A program made the translations under genes and the position numbers. Below, piece after piece: positions 8,622 through 16,687 of a DNA stretch of 58,881 bases (position 1 is the first letter of the stretch; every line of letters begins with the position of its first letter). The notes below the pieces were generated by a model. It did no database searches, was not told the DNA's origin, and saw only the letters and a program-made list of their open reading frames with translations. Origin of the DNA: an uncultured Lachnospiraceae bacterium (lineage in GTDB: Bacteria > Bacillota > Clostridia > Lachnospirales > Lachnospiraceae); assembly GCA_949076555.1 (NCBI GenBank), contig CARUOB010000010.1, positions 1-58,881 on the forward strand. Reading direction: 5' to 3'.

Positions 8622-10556
8622 ATGCAGAAGACATTTCATATAAAAAGCGTGGACAGTACACGAATTTACCCGCTGGGCGTCTCTTTTGAGGAAGAGGGAC
8701 TGCGTGTTTCGACAGTGTGCGAAGGCGCAGAGGAGACCGGGATTCTTCTCTATGACAGAAGACACAGGGACGGCGTGCGGATTCCGTTTCCGGAAAACGG
8801 CCGGGTAGGAGCGGTTTGTTCTATGCTGCTTCTCGGTTATCATGACAGGACATGCAGTTATCTTTTTTACAGGGGGGAAGAGGTATATCAGGACCCTTTC
8901 TGCAAGCGTGTCTGCAATCCTTACGGATATGGTGAGTCGAAACCGGATTTGCCCCGGTGTCAGCCCGTTTTGGGGGCATATGATTGGGGAGACGACAAAA
9001 ACAGGCACATTCCCTATGAGGATATGCTTATTTATGCCCTTCATGTGAGAGGGTTTACCAAGCACCGCTCGTCCGGCGTGAAGTGGAAGGGCACCTATGC
9101 GGGCGTGGCGGAGAAAATCCCCTATATGCAGGAGCTTGGCATCAATATGGCGCTTCTCATGCCCTGTTATGAGTTTGACGAGATTATGCCAGAAAACACG
9201 GCGCAGACTATGGAACAGGCGATTCTTTCCTACAAGCAGGAGTTGCCTTTAGATGACGAAAAGGAAAAGAAAAAACCGCGTGTCAATTATTGGGGCTATC
9301 AGCCGGGACTTTATTATGTGCCAAAGAGCGCCTATGCCCACAGCAAAGATGTGACGGGAGAGTTTAAGGACATGGTGCGTGCTTTTCACAAAGCAGGCAT
9401 CGGTGTGTCGATGCAGTTTTATTTTCCGCCGGAGATGAGGGCGGTGGAGATTTTGGATATCTTGAAATATTGGGTGCTTGAGTACCATATCGACGGATTT
9501 CACTTGATGAGCGCGTCCCTGCCTATGGACCTGATAGCGGGTGAGCCGCTGCTTTCGGAGACGATGCTGCTTACGGGGGATGGCAATGGCTGTGCAGGAG
9601 ATGGGAAAGCCCGCAACCGGGGATTTTTAAACGATGGCTTTCTGTACGATATGCGCCGGTTTGTCAAGGGCGACGACAATATGATCAATCAGTTTTTGTT
9701 CCATCTGCGTGAAAACAAGGAAGAGATTGGCGTTGTAAACAGCATTGCCCGCTGGGACGGATTCCGTCTGGCGGATCTGGTGTCTTATGACCGCAAGCAT
9801 AACGAGGAAAACGGAGAAAACAATCAGGACGGTGCGGATTATAACTGCAGCTGGAACTGCGGGGTGGAAGGAAAGAGCCGGAAGAAGAGCATTTTGGAAC
9901 TGCGGCTTAGGCAAATGAAAAACGCGGTTACGATTCTTCTTATGTCGCAGGGGACGCCCCTTCTTTACAGCGGGGATGAATTTGCAAATACGCAGGGGGG
10001 AAATAATAACCCTTACTGTCAGGATAACGATACGGCTTGGATTAAGTGGAATCATACGGAGACAGGAAAGGAACTTCTTGCCTATACGAAATTTATGATC
10101 GGCATGCGAAGGGAGTACCGTGTTCTGCATGGCAGGACGCTCCTTCGTGGAATAGACACCCTGTCCTGTGGTTTCCCGGATATTTCTTTCCATGGGAGAG
10201 AGGCTTGGAGGCCGGACACGGGTTCCGCCAGCCGTTGTATGGGAATCATGTACTGTGGATTCTATGCGGTGGAAGGCGGGCAGGAGGAAGAACATTTTCT
10301 CTATATCGCGGTCAATATGCACTGGCAGGCAGACTATCTGGGGCTGCCGAAGCTTCCGAAGGGCAAACAGTGGACTTATGCGGCTTCTACAGGCAAGGAG
10401 ACACCGGAGATAGAGGAAACGCCGGCCGCCTCACAGGAAATTTGTGTACCGGCCCGGACCATTGTGCTTTGTACGACGAAGGATGCGCCTGTGGAGCCAG
10501 AAAAAAGCGGCAGGAAAAAGAGTAAAAAGAATAGAGGGGATGAAAAGGATTTATGA
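8622..10556 (+). CDS. GH13 (isoamylase/GlgX-like) protein with degenerate active site
   Basis: About 644 residues: an N-terminal beta-sandwich-like part, a GH13 barrel from near EDMLIYALHVRGFTKH (about 135), and a C-terminal beta domain. The late part is close to debranching enzymes: DLVSYDRKHNEENGENN, SWNCGVEG, YSGDEFANTQGGNNNPYCQD. Catalytic regions are not kept. Region II, normally GFRFDxA with the Asp nucleophile, reads DGFHLMSA (Arg to His, Asp to Met at about 296). Region I, normally DVVxNH, reads MQFYFPPE. Region IV, normally HD, reads WD (about 378). It is therefore probably unable to cleave glucan by the usual mechanism and may bind glycan or regulate. A GGAGGA site sets the ATG at 8622. 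A TTG three bases earlier is too close. No signal peptide is visible, so it is cytoplasmic. Confidence 0.85.
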   Translation: MQKTFHIKSVDSTRIYPLGVSFEEEGLRVSTVCEGAEETGILLYDRRHRDGVRIPFPENGRVGAVCSMLLLGYHDRTCSYLFYRGEEVYQDPFCKRVCNPYGYGESKPDLPRCQPVLGAYDWGDDKNRHIPYEDMLIYALHVRGFTKHRSSGVKWKGTYAGVAEKIPYMQELGINMALLMPCYEFDEIMPENTAQTMEQAILSYKQELPLDDEKEKKKPRVNYWGYQPGLYYVPKSAYAHSKDVTGEFKDMVRAFHKAGIGVSMQFYFPPEMRAVEILDILKYWVLEYHIDGFHLMSASLPMDLIAGEPLLSETMLLTGDGNGCAGDGKARNRGFLNDGFLYDMRRFVKGDDNMINQFLFHLRENKEEIGVVNSIARWDGFRLADLVSYDRKHNEENGENNQDGADYNCSWNCGVEGKSRKKSILELRLRQMKNAVTILLMSQGTPLLYSGDEFANTQGGNNNPYCQDNDTAWIKWNHTETGKELLAYTKFMIGMRREYRVLHGRTLLRGIDTLSCGFPDISFHGREAWRPDTGSASRCMGIMYCGFYAVEGGQEEEHFLYIAVNMHWQADYLGLPKLPKGKQWTYAASTGKETPEIEETPAASQEICVPARTIVLCTTKDAPVEPEKSGRKKSKKNRGDEKDL

Positions 10557-11089
10557 ATAAGGCATGGGAACACTTTAAGACAATAACACACCATAGATTT
10601 GTGGTTATGGAAGGGTGTTTTCGTGTGGGGCTTTACAGACAGGGACTCCTTCATGATCTGTCAAAATACAGCCCGACGGAGTTTATGGTGGGGGCGAAGT
10701 ATTATCAAGGGGATCGAAGCCCTAATAACGCGGAGCGGGAAGATATCGGTTTTTCTTCCGCATGGCTCCACCATAAGGGTCGCAATAAGCATCATTATGA
10801 ATACTGGATTGATTACAGTTCGAAGGAGATTGCGGGAGGCATGGCGCCCGCGCCGATGCCCACGCGCTATGTGATAGAGATGTTTATGGACCGGGTAGCG
10901 GCCTGCAAAGTGTATCACAAGGACGCTTACAAAGACCAGGACCCGCTTGTCTACTATGAATCTTCCAAGACGCCGCCCCCGCTTCACGAAAAGACGAAAC
11001 GCATGCTGGAATTTTTGCTGCATATGCTGGCGGAGCAGGGGGAGGAAAAAACCTTCCGCTATATCCGCAAAAAAATATTGAAGAAGTAA
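10553..11089 (+). CDS. DUF5662 family protein
   Basis: A 178-residue soluble protein resembling DUF5662. It has an HD-like pair, GLLHDLSKYSP (about 31-41), and a His-rich motif, WLHHKGRNKHHYEYW (about 72-86), which together suggest a metal site. The start ATG overlaps the stop of the GH13-like gene (ATGA), so the two are translationally coupled and probably act in one process. The reaction is unknown; a metal-dependent hydrolase role is a guess from the His/Asp pattern. Confidence 0.8.
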   Translation: MNKAWEHFKTITHHRFVVMEGCFRVGLYRQGLLHDLSKYSPTEFMVGAKYYQGDRSPNNAEREDIGFSSAWLHHKGRNKHHYEYWIDYSSKEIAGGMAPAPMPTRYVIEMFMDRVAACKVYHKDAYKDQDPLVYYESSKTPPPLHEKTKRMLEFLLHMLAEQGEEKTFRYIRKKILKK

Positions 11090-11145
11090 CCGCTCCTTTT
11101 CTCTCGCATAGGATATGGTATGAGAGAAAAAGGAGATGAAAACCT

Positions 11146-11412
11146 ATGAATTGTTGTTGGCTTATACTTCTGTTACTTTTCTGCGGCGGGAACAATGGCC
11201 GTAGCGGCTGCGGCTGTGGCTGTGAGGAACCGGTAAGGCCGAAACCGCCCTGCGCGAGACCGGAGCCGCCCTGTGGCAGACCGGAACCTCCCTGCGGCAG
11301 ACCGGAGCCGGAACCCTGCCACTGCGAGGATTCCCGTTTTGAGCCCCGCTTTGACCAGAGACCTTTTAGCGGCAACGGCTCCACCTGCGGGTGTGAGAAC
11401 GAATGTAACTGA
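11146..11412 (+). CDS. Small Cys-rich protein with PEPPCGRP repeats
   Basis: An 88-residue protein with a strong site (AAAGGAGATG) nine or so bases before ATG. It opens MNCCWLILLLLFCGG, a short hydrophobic segment that could be a membrane anchor or signal. Then come a CGCGC cluster, three to four Pro-rich units of the form RPEPPCG, and the end CGCENECN. Cysteines make up a large fraction of residues. Nothing catalytic is recognisable. Metal binding or surface cross-linking by disulfides are possible but unproven. A terminator follows at once, so it is the last gene of the GH13 unit or its own unit. Confidence 0.65.
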   Translation: MNCCWLILLLLFCGGNNGRSGCGCGCEEPVRPKPPCARPEPPCGRPEPPCGRPEPEPCHCEDSRFEPRFDQRPFSGNGSTCGCENECN

Positions 11413-11434
11413 AAGTAAAACCTGTAGAATCTTG

Positions 11435-11460
11435 AAAGGGATCGCGTCAGCGGTCCTTTT
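11435..11460 (+). terminator. Rho-independent terminator after the Cys-rich gene
   Basis: AAAGG and ATCGC pair with GCGGT and CCTTT around a GTCA loop, with one bulged G, ending in TTTT. It lies 23 bases after the stop. Confidence 0.6.
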
Positions 11461-11487
11461 CCATTGCGCCGATACGCCACCGTTTTC

Positions 11488-11516
11488 TTGACGGAAACAT
11501 AAGGCGGTGATATATT
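11488..11516 (+). promoter_or_regulatory. SigA-type promoter of trpS
   Basis: TTGACG (11488-11493), 17-base spacer, TATATT (11511-11516). It lies 25 bases before the trpS start, so the leader is very short, leaving no space for a T-box. Confidence 0.65.
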
Positions 11517-11541
11517 AGTTAAGTATGGGAGGAAGATGATT

Positions 11542-12546
11542 ATGTTAAATGGAGATAAGGTACTATTCAGCGGTATGCAGGCGACCGGGAATTTGACGCT
11601 TGGAAATTATCTGGGTGCGTTGAAAAACTGGGTGACGCTCTGTGAGGAATATCAGTGTTTCTATTCGGTGGTGGATCTGCATTCGATTACCGTAAGACAG
11701 GACCCGGCGGAACTTAGGAAGCGGGCGAGAAACCTCTTGACGCTCTATATCGCGGCGGGGATTGATCCCGAAAAAAACTGTCTGTATTATCAGTCCCATG
11801 TGTCGGGACACGCAGAGCTTGCATGGATACTGAACTGTTTTACTTATATGGGTGAGTTAAACCGTATGACCCAGTTTAAGGATAAGGCGGCGAAGCACGC
11901 GGATAATATCAACGCGGGGCTTTTTACATATCCTGTGCTGATGGCGGCGGATATTCTGCTCTATCAGGCGGATGTGGTGCCTGTGGGCAAGGATCAGTTA
12001 CAGCACTTGGAGATTACCAGAGACATCGCACAGCGGTTTAACGCGGTTTACGGAGATGTCTTTACGATTCCCGAGCCTTATATCGGGAAAGCGGGGGCGA
12101 AGATCATGAGTCTCCAGAACCCGGAGAAGAAGATGTCCAAATCGGATGAAAATCCGAACGGCAGCATTTATCTGATGGACGACCCGGACACGATTGTCCG
12201 CAAGTTTAAACGTGCGGTGACGGATTCGGAGGGCTGTGTGCGGTACCGTGAGGAGCAGCCGGGTATCCGAAATCTGATTGACATTTACTGTGCCTGCACG
12301 GGCAAGACGCCGGAGGAGACGGAGAGAGAGTTCGACGGCAAGGGCTACGGCGATTTCAAGATGGCTGTGGGCGAGGCCGTGGTGGCGGTCTTAAAGCCTT
12401 TGCAGGAGAGATATGAAGAACTCGGAAAGAATAAGGATTACATCGACAAGGTGATCAAGGAGAACGGCGAGAAGGCGGCGTACTTTGCGGGAAAAACGCT
12501 GCGTAAGGTTCAAAAAAAGGTAGGTTTTCCTGAGAGAATCCGCTGA
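11542..12546 (+). CDS. trpS: Tryptophan--tRNA ligase
   Basis: A 334-residue class I synthetase that attaches tryptophan to tRNA-Trp. The HIGH-type motif is TGNLTLGNYLGAL (about 13-25) and the KMSKS loop is KKMSKSDENPNGS (about 193). The middle region GKDQLQHLEITRDIAQRFN is typical of TrpRS. The chosen ATG is nine bases after GGGAGG; an in-frame ATG at 11536 is only three bases away from it. It has its own promoter, and the DUF1189-like gene starts 35 bases later, possibly in the same transcript. Confidence 0.97.
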   Translation: MLNGDKVLFSGMQATGNLTLGNYLGALKNWVTLCEEYQCFYSVVDLHSITVRQDPAELRKRARNLLTLYIAAGIDPEKNCLYYQSHVSGHAELAWILNCFTYMGELNRMTQFKDKAAKHADNINAGLFTYPVLMAADILLYQADVVPVGKDQLQHLEITRDIAQRFNAVYGDVFTIPEPYIGKAGAKIMSLQNPEKKMSKSDENPNGSIYLMDDPDTIVRKFKRAVTDSEGCVRYREEQPGIRNLIDIYCACTGKTPEETEREFDGKGYGDFKMAVGEAVVAVLKPLQERYEELGKNKDYIDKVIKENGEKAAYFAGKTLRKVQKKVGFPERIR

Positions 12547-12581
12547 CAGACAAGGTAGAAAGAAGGGCCGGAAGGGAAGAT

Positions 12582-13691
12582 ATGGACAATCAATTCAATC
12601 AACAGCCAAATACAGGGCCGGAACAACAGGGTAATGATAGCCGACAGGGCTATTATCAGCAAGGGAATCCTTATCAACAGGGAAATGCTACGCAGCAGAG
12701 TACCTATTATCAACAGGGGAATACGTATCAGCAGGGGAATTATAGTCAGCAGGGCAACCCTTACCAGCAGGGAAATTATACGCCACATGGTAATGCGTAT
12801 CAGCAGAGTAATCTCTATCAGCAGGGAGATCCTTACGGCGGAAACGGTTATGGGAATTACAGCGGCGGCAGTTTTGAACCACAGAAAGCGCCCAATATTT
12901 TTCAACAGTTTGCCTTTTCTTTTGTGCCGACTTTGTATGAACGGCTGACGAAGGTGAAGGTCGGCAGCATGATCGGGTTCGTGACGCTTTTGGTGCTTGT
13001 GGCAACACTGCTTTCATTTGCATCGGTGATGGTTTCTTTCTCATCCATAGATATGGGAGAGATTGCGTCGAAACTGCCGGAATTTGCTTTGGAGGACGGG
13101 CGGTTGTATATGGAAGAAGATTTCCTGTTCGATGAAGGTAATGTGTTTGTGTACATGACGGAAGGGATCGACAGCTTTTCCTATGAAGACGCCGATGAGA
13201 TAGCTGACGAAGGCTATCAGAATGTGATGTTAGTGGGGCGCGACCGCCTCTCTCTCATGCAAAACGGTGAGTATCAACAGCTTGATTTCAGCGATTTGGG
13301 GGACAGCTTTGCACTCAGCAGGGAGTGGATTGCGACGAAAATGGCGCCGTTTATTATGGTGATAATCATTGTGCTGTATACGGTCTTCTTTTTATGGAGA
13401 ATCCTCTGGTATTTTCTGTGCGCTGCAGTATATCTGCTGTTTGCGATGCTCATTGCCTCTGTAATGAACAAGCGGGTGCCGGCGGAAGCGCTGTTTCGGA
13501 CGGCCGTTTACGCCAAAGTACTTATGTTTGTAGTGGCGACGGTTTTTGATCTGATCCCTTTGGTGGATCTCTCTGTCCCGTTTCTGTTCCGGGTTGTCAT
13601 TACGACCGTGTTTATGGGCTTTGCGATCGCGAAGCTGCCGGACAACCGTCCGACTCCTGCGCCCATGACGATGGGGCAGGGGTGGCGGTAA
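12582..13691 (+). CDS. DUF1189-like membrane protein with Q/N/Y-rich repeat head
   Basis: 369 residues in two parts. Residues 1-95 are low-complexity Gln, Asn, Tyr and Gly, built from repeats close to YQQGN (about ten imperfect units), ending in a GGNGYGNYSGG stretch. The rest is a membrane domain with a helix at about 127-150, an extracellular acidic domain (about 155-245), and four or so helices near 258-355. The fold order (helix, soluble loop, several helices, and the early phrase FVPTLYERLTKVKVGSMIGF) resembles DUF1189. Function is unknown. A GGAAGGGAAG site precedes the ATG. The repeat head looks like disordered or prion-like heads and, because the DNA repeats too, its length may vary between strains. 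Confidence 0.75.
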   Translation: MDNQFNQQPNTGPEQQGNDSRQGYYQQGNPYQQGNATQQSTYYQQGNTYQQGNYSQQGNPYQQGNYTPHGNAYQQSNLYQQGDPYGGNGYGNYSGGSFEPQKAPNIFQQFAFSFVPTLYERLTKVKVGSMIGFVTLLVLVATLLSFASVMVSFSSIDMGEIASKLPEFALEDGRLYMEEDFLFDEGNVFVYMTEGIDSFSYEDADEIADEGYQNVMLVGRDRLSLMQNGEYQQLDFSDLGDSFALSREWIATKMAPFIMVIIIVLYTVFFLWRILWYFLCAAVYLLFAMLIASVMNKRVPAEALFRTAVYAKVLMFVVATVFDLIPLVDLSVPFLFRVVITTVFMGFAIAKLPDNRPTPAPMTMGQGWR

Positions 13692-13708
13692 AGAAGAACA
13701 AAAAATAT

Positions 13709-14446
13709 CTATCCCTGAAATGGCTCCGCAAAATAACCGGCGTGGGAAACAGGCTCCCCTCCGGTGAGAAGGTGGGTCACGTCGCCCATTACCTGCACAC
13801 GGAAAATGGCATCGTTTTCCATCCGCTCCTCGCTTGACACGACAGTGACAGAGGTAGGCGCAAGAAAGAAGCCATGTAGAAGAAGAACCGGTGAAATGTT
13901 AAGAAGGTGGCTCAGCATCATACAGGTGACGCCCAGATGGCAGAAGATTACGATGGTGTCTTCTGTCTCTGCGCCGTCGCCTTTTTTTATGGTATTTGTT
14001 TGATAGTAGTTGTTATGTCTTGTGTAGCCGTAGGATGACAGAAGACCGTCCAGCCCTTCGCAGACTTCCCTGTATGCCGGAAGGAGCGCGTCGTTGGAAC
14101 GGTAAAGTTCTGTATTTTTCCAGTCTTCTCTGTCGAACATTTCGGGAATTTCTGTCCAGTACGCGGGCATGAGGTCCCACGGTACGCCGTGGCGTCCTGT
14201 CACAGGATCATCAATAAAATAGGCAAATTCTTTCATCCATTCATAGGTAATCGCTTCACGGCCAACCGCTTCTAAAGAGTAGGAGGCGGTTTTTTTCGCC
14301 CGTCCCAAAGGAGAGCAGTAAAATTGGGTAATATGGTCCCACTTTGCCACCCGCTTCGCCAGAAGTTTTGCCTCCCGGATGCCTTTTTCTGTCAGGGAGT
14401 CATTCACATAATCGGGGTCTCCGTGTCTGATAAAGATAATTTTCAT
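13709..14446 (-). CDS. Histidine phosphatase (phosphoglycerate mutase-like) family protein
   Basis: 245 residues. The phosphohistidine motif is at the very start, MKIIFIRHGDPDYV (His8 in RHG), with the second conserved His in IVIFCHLGV (about 170). Arg in SPLGRAKKTA (about 48) also fits the pocket. The family removes phosphate from small molecules or proteins; the substrate cannot be told. The insertion between about 75 and 165 is longer than in the smallest members. The gene converges on the DUF1189-like gene and diverges from hflK across 110 AT-rich bases that hold several TATAAT-like boxes. Confidence 0.88.
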   Translation of the reverse strand: MKIIFIRHGDPDYVNDSLTEKGIREAKLLAKRVAKWDHITQFYCSPLGRAKKTASYSLEAVGREAITYEWMKEFAYFIDDPVTGRHGVPWDLMPAYWTEIPEMFDREDWKNTELYRSNDALLPAYREVCEGLDGLLSSYGYTRHNNYYQTNTIKKGDGAETEDTIVIFCHLGVTCMMLSHLLNISPVLLLHGFFLAPTSVTVVSSEERMENDAIFRVQVMGDVTHLLTGGEPVSHAGYFAEPFQG

Positions 14447-14556
14447 AAGTTTCGTGCCTCGCTTTTCAAATATTTAATTTTTATTTTTACTGGTACTGTT
14501 ATATAATATAATAGCTGCAAAAGAAAAACAAGCGACGCGAAAGGACTGATAAAAGT

Positions 14557-15582
14557 ATGTTTGGAAAGAAACGTGAAAACAATATAGGCATTCCGAGGGG
14601 AAAGGGAGTGGCGGGCGCAAAGATTGTGCTGGCGCTCGGTTTACTTGCCATTTTGGCCGGAAATTCCTATTATTCGATTCAGGAGGAGGAGCAGGCGGTG
14701 GTCTGTACCTTTGGTTCGCCCAAGGCGGTTACCACCCCGGGACTTCATTTTAAGATTCCCTTTATTCAGAATGTGACCAAGGTAAACACCACGATTCAGG
14801 GTTTCAATATCGGTTACCGGGATGGGTCGGATGATGACCCGACAGGCGATGACATTGAAGATGCGCTGATGATTACGTCTGATTACAATTTTATCTATGT
14901 GGATTTTTACGCTGAGTATCGAGTGACTGATCCGGTGAAAGCCCTCTATGCATCGGAGAACCCGGCATTGGTTTTGAAAAATATTGCCCAGAACTGTATC
15001 CGTACGACCATCGGTTCCTACAGTGTGGACAGCGTGCTTACCACGGGGAAAAATGAAATCCAGTCCAACATCAAACAGATGATTCTGGATAAACTGGAGA
15101 CTTACGATATCGGTATTCAGCTCGTCAATATTACGATTCAGGACGCGACCCCGCCCACGGCCGAGGTGGAGAACGCTTTCAAGGAAGTGGAGACGGCCAA
15201 GCAGGGCAAGGAAACGGCTTTAAACAATGCCAACAAATACAGAAATGAACAGATTCCCAATGCGGAGGCGGAGTCCGATAAAATTTTACAGGATGCGGAG
15301 GCCAAAAAACAGGAGCGGATCAACGAGGCAAGCGGACAGGCAGCCCGTTTCAATTCCATGTATCAGGAGTACGCCAAATATCCGGAGGTGACGAAGAAAC
15401 GTATGTTTTACGAGGCCATCGAGGACGTGCTCCCGGATGTGAAGGTTGTGATCGAGGGAGAGGGCGGAAAGACGACTACGATGCTGCCGCTTGACAGCTT
15501 TGTGACACAGGAGGCTTCCGACATTTCAGGAAACGGCGGTACTTTGGAAGCAGAGCCGGAAAAGACGCAGGAGGAGGAATAA
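14557..15582 (+). CDS. hflK: HflK-like SPFH/band 7 membrane protein
   Basis: 341 residues: one membrane helix near 22-40, an SPFH domain (about 45-220, including FGSPKAVTTPGLHFKIPFIQ and YRVTDPVKALYASENP), then a coiled coil (VETAKQGKETALNNA to AKKQERINEASGQAA) and an acidic tail. HflK and HflC form a large ring-shaped membrane assembly that encloses and restrains the FtsH protease in bacteria studied. The partner HflC gene follows after three bases. ftsH is not in the window. Confidence 0.88.
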   Translation: MFGKKRENNIGIPRGKGVAGAKIVLALGLLAILAGNSYYSIQEEEQAVVCTFGSPKAVTTPGLHFKIPFIQNVTKVNTTIQGFNIGYRDGSDDDPTGDDIEDALMITSDYNFIYVDFYAEYRVTDPVKALYASENPALVLKNIAQNCIRTTIGSYSVDSVLTTGKNEIQSNIKQMILDKLETYDIGIQLVNITIQDATPPTAEVENAFKEVETAKQGKETALNNANKYRNEQIPNAEAESDKILQDAEAKKQERINEASGQAARFNSMYQEYAKYPEVTKKRMFYEAIEDVLPDVKVVIEGEGGKTTTMLPLDSFVTQEASDISGNGGTLEAEPEKTQEEE

Positions 15583-15585
15583 ATT

Positions 15586-16641
15586 ATGGCTGATTTTACA
15601 GAGAATCCGAACGTGCAAAGTTTTGAACGATATAATTCCGACGGCACGAAGAAAAAGGATAAGAAAAAAGGAAAAGGCGGAAAGAAGTTCGGCGTGTTCT
15701 TTGGCATGCTGGTCATTGTCGGCGTCTTTTTGCTTATAAACTGTATGGTTGTGACAAAGCAGAACCAGTTTAAACTGATCCGTCAGTTTGGCCGTGTGGA
15801 CAGGGTGGTGTCCGTGCCGGGACTCAGCTTTAAACTGCCTTTTGTGGAGTCCGTGGACACTGTGCCGAAGGAGCTTTTGATTTATGACCTTCCGGCGTCG
15901 GACGTCATTACCTCCGATAAGAAAACGATGATCGTGGACAGTTACGTGCTCTGGCGCGTGACAGACCCCCTGCGGTTTGCCCAGACCTTAAGCTGTTCCG
16001 TACAGAATGCGGAGGGGCGTATCGACGCCATCGTCTACAACGCTACGAAAAATACCATATCAAACATGAAACAGGACGAAGTGATCAGAAGCCGGGACGG
16101 CAAAATGACGATCACCGTTGACGAGGAGGGAACGGAACTTTCCGGGAACGATCTGGATCTGTCTGAGGGAAAAGAGGAAGTGATTGAGATTACTTCTTTG
16201 ACCGAAGAGGTGATGGGGCAGATTAACCACGTGGAGGATCAGTACGGCATCGAGCTGGTGGCCGTCGAGGTCAAAAAGCTGGATCTGCCGGATGACAACA
16301 AGCAGGCGGTCTATACCCGTATGATTTCCGAGCGCGGCAACATTGCGGCACAGTACACGGCGGAAGGAAAATCCGAGGCGAAAATGATCGAGAATACGAC
16401 GGATAAAGAGGTTTCCATCATGCTCTCCGACGCGAGAGCGAAAGCCGAAGCCACAGTTGCGGAAGGAGAGGCCGAGTATATGCGCATTTTGTCGGGCGCA
16501 TACGCGGACCCGGAGAAGACGGACTTTTATTCCTTTGTGCGCGCCCTTGACGCGCTGAAGGAGAGCGTGGTGGGAGACAATAAAACGGTGATTCTGAACG
16601 AGGATTCTCCGATTACGCAGATTTTTAACGGACGATATTAA
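15586..16641 (+). CDS. hflC: HflC-like SPFH/band 7 membrane protein
   Basis: 351 residues. A charged Lys/Gly-rich head (about 1-35) is followed by a helix at 37-53, an SPFH domain (KLIRQFGRVDRVVSVPGLSF, WRVTDPLRFAQTL) and the coiled-coil region typical of HflC (YTRMISERGNIAAQYTAEGK, then ATVAEGEAEYMRIL). It starts three bases after the hflK stop, so it is cotranslated with it. The insertion near 170-205, rich in Asp/Glu/Ser, is longer than in Escherichia HflC. Role as for hflK: a membrane scaffold controlling protein quality control. Confidence 0.88.
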   Translation: MADFTENPNVQSFERYNSDGTKKKDKKKGKGGKKFGVFFGMLVIVGVFLLINCMVVTKQNQFKLIRQFGRVDRVVSVPGLSFKLPFVESVDTVPKELLIYDLPASDVITSDKKTMIVDSYVLWRVTDPLRFAQTLSCSVQNAEGRIDAIVYNATKNTISNMKQDEVIRSRDGKMTITVDEEGTELSGNDLDLSEGKEEVIEITSLTEEVMGQINHVEDQYGIELVAVEVKKLDLPDDNKQAVYTRMISERGNIAAQYTAEGKSEAKMIENTTDKEVSIMLSDARAKAEATVAEGEAEYMRILSGAYADPEKTDFYSFVRALDALKESVVGDNKTVILNEDSPITQIFNGRY

Positions 16642-16687
16642 AGGGAGCGGACTGCGAAAGACAGCATTCTAGGCACGGGGATGCAGA

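Noticed and set aside
11413..11541. T-box leader for trpS
   Set aside because: The promoter leaves only about 20 bases of leader, and no T-box consensus is present.
12510..12905. A 131-codon minus-strand frame rich in Leu/Ile
   Set aside because: Reverse of the YQQGN repeat region; repeats create the pattern.
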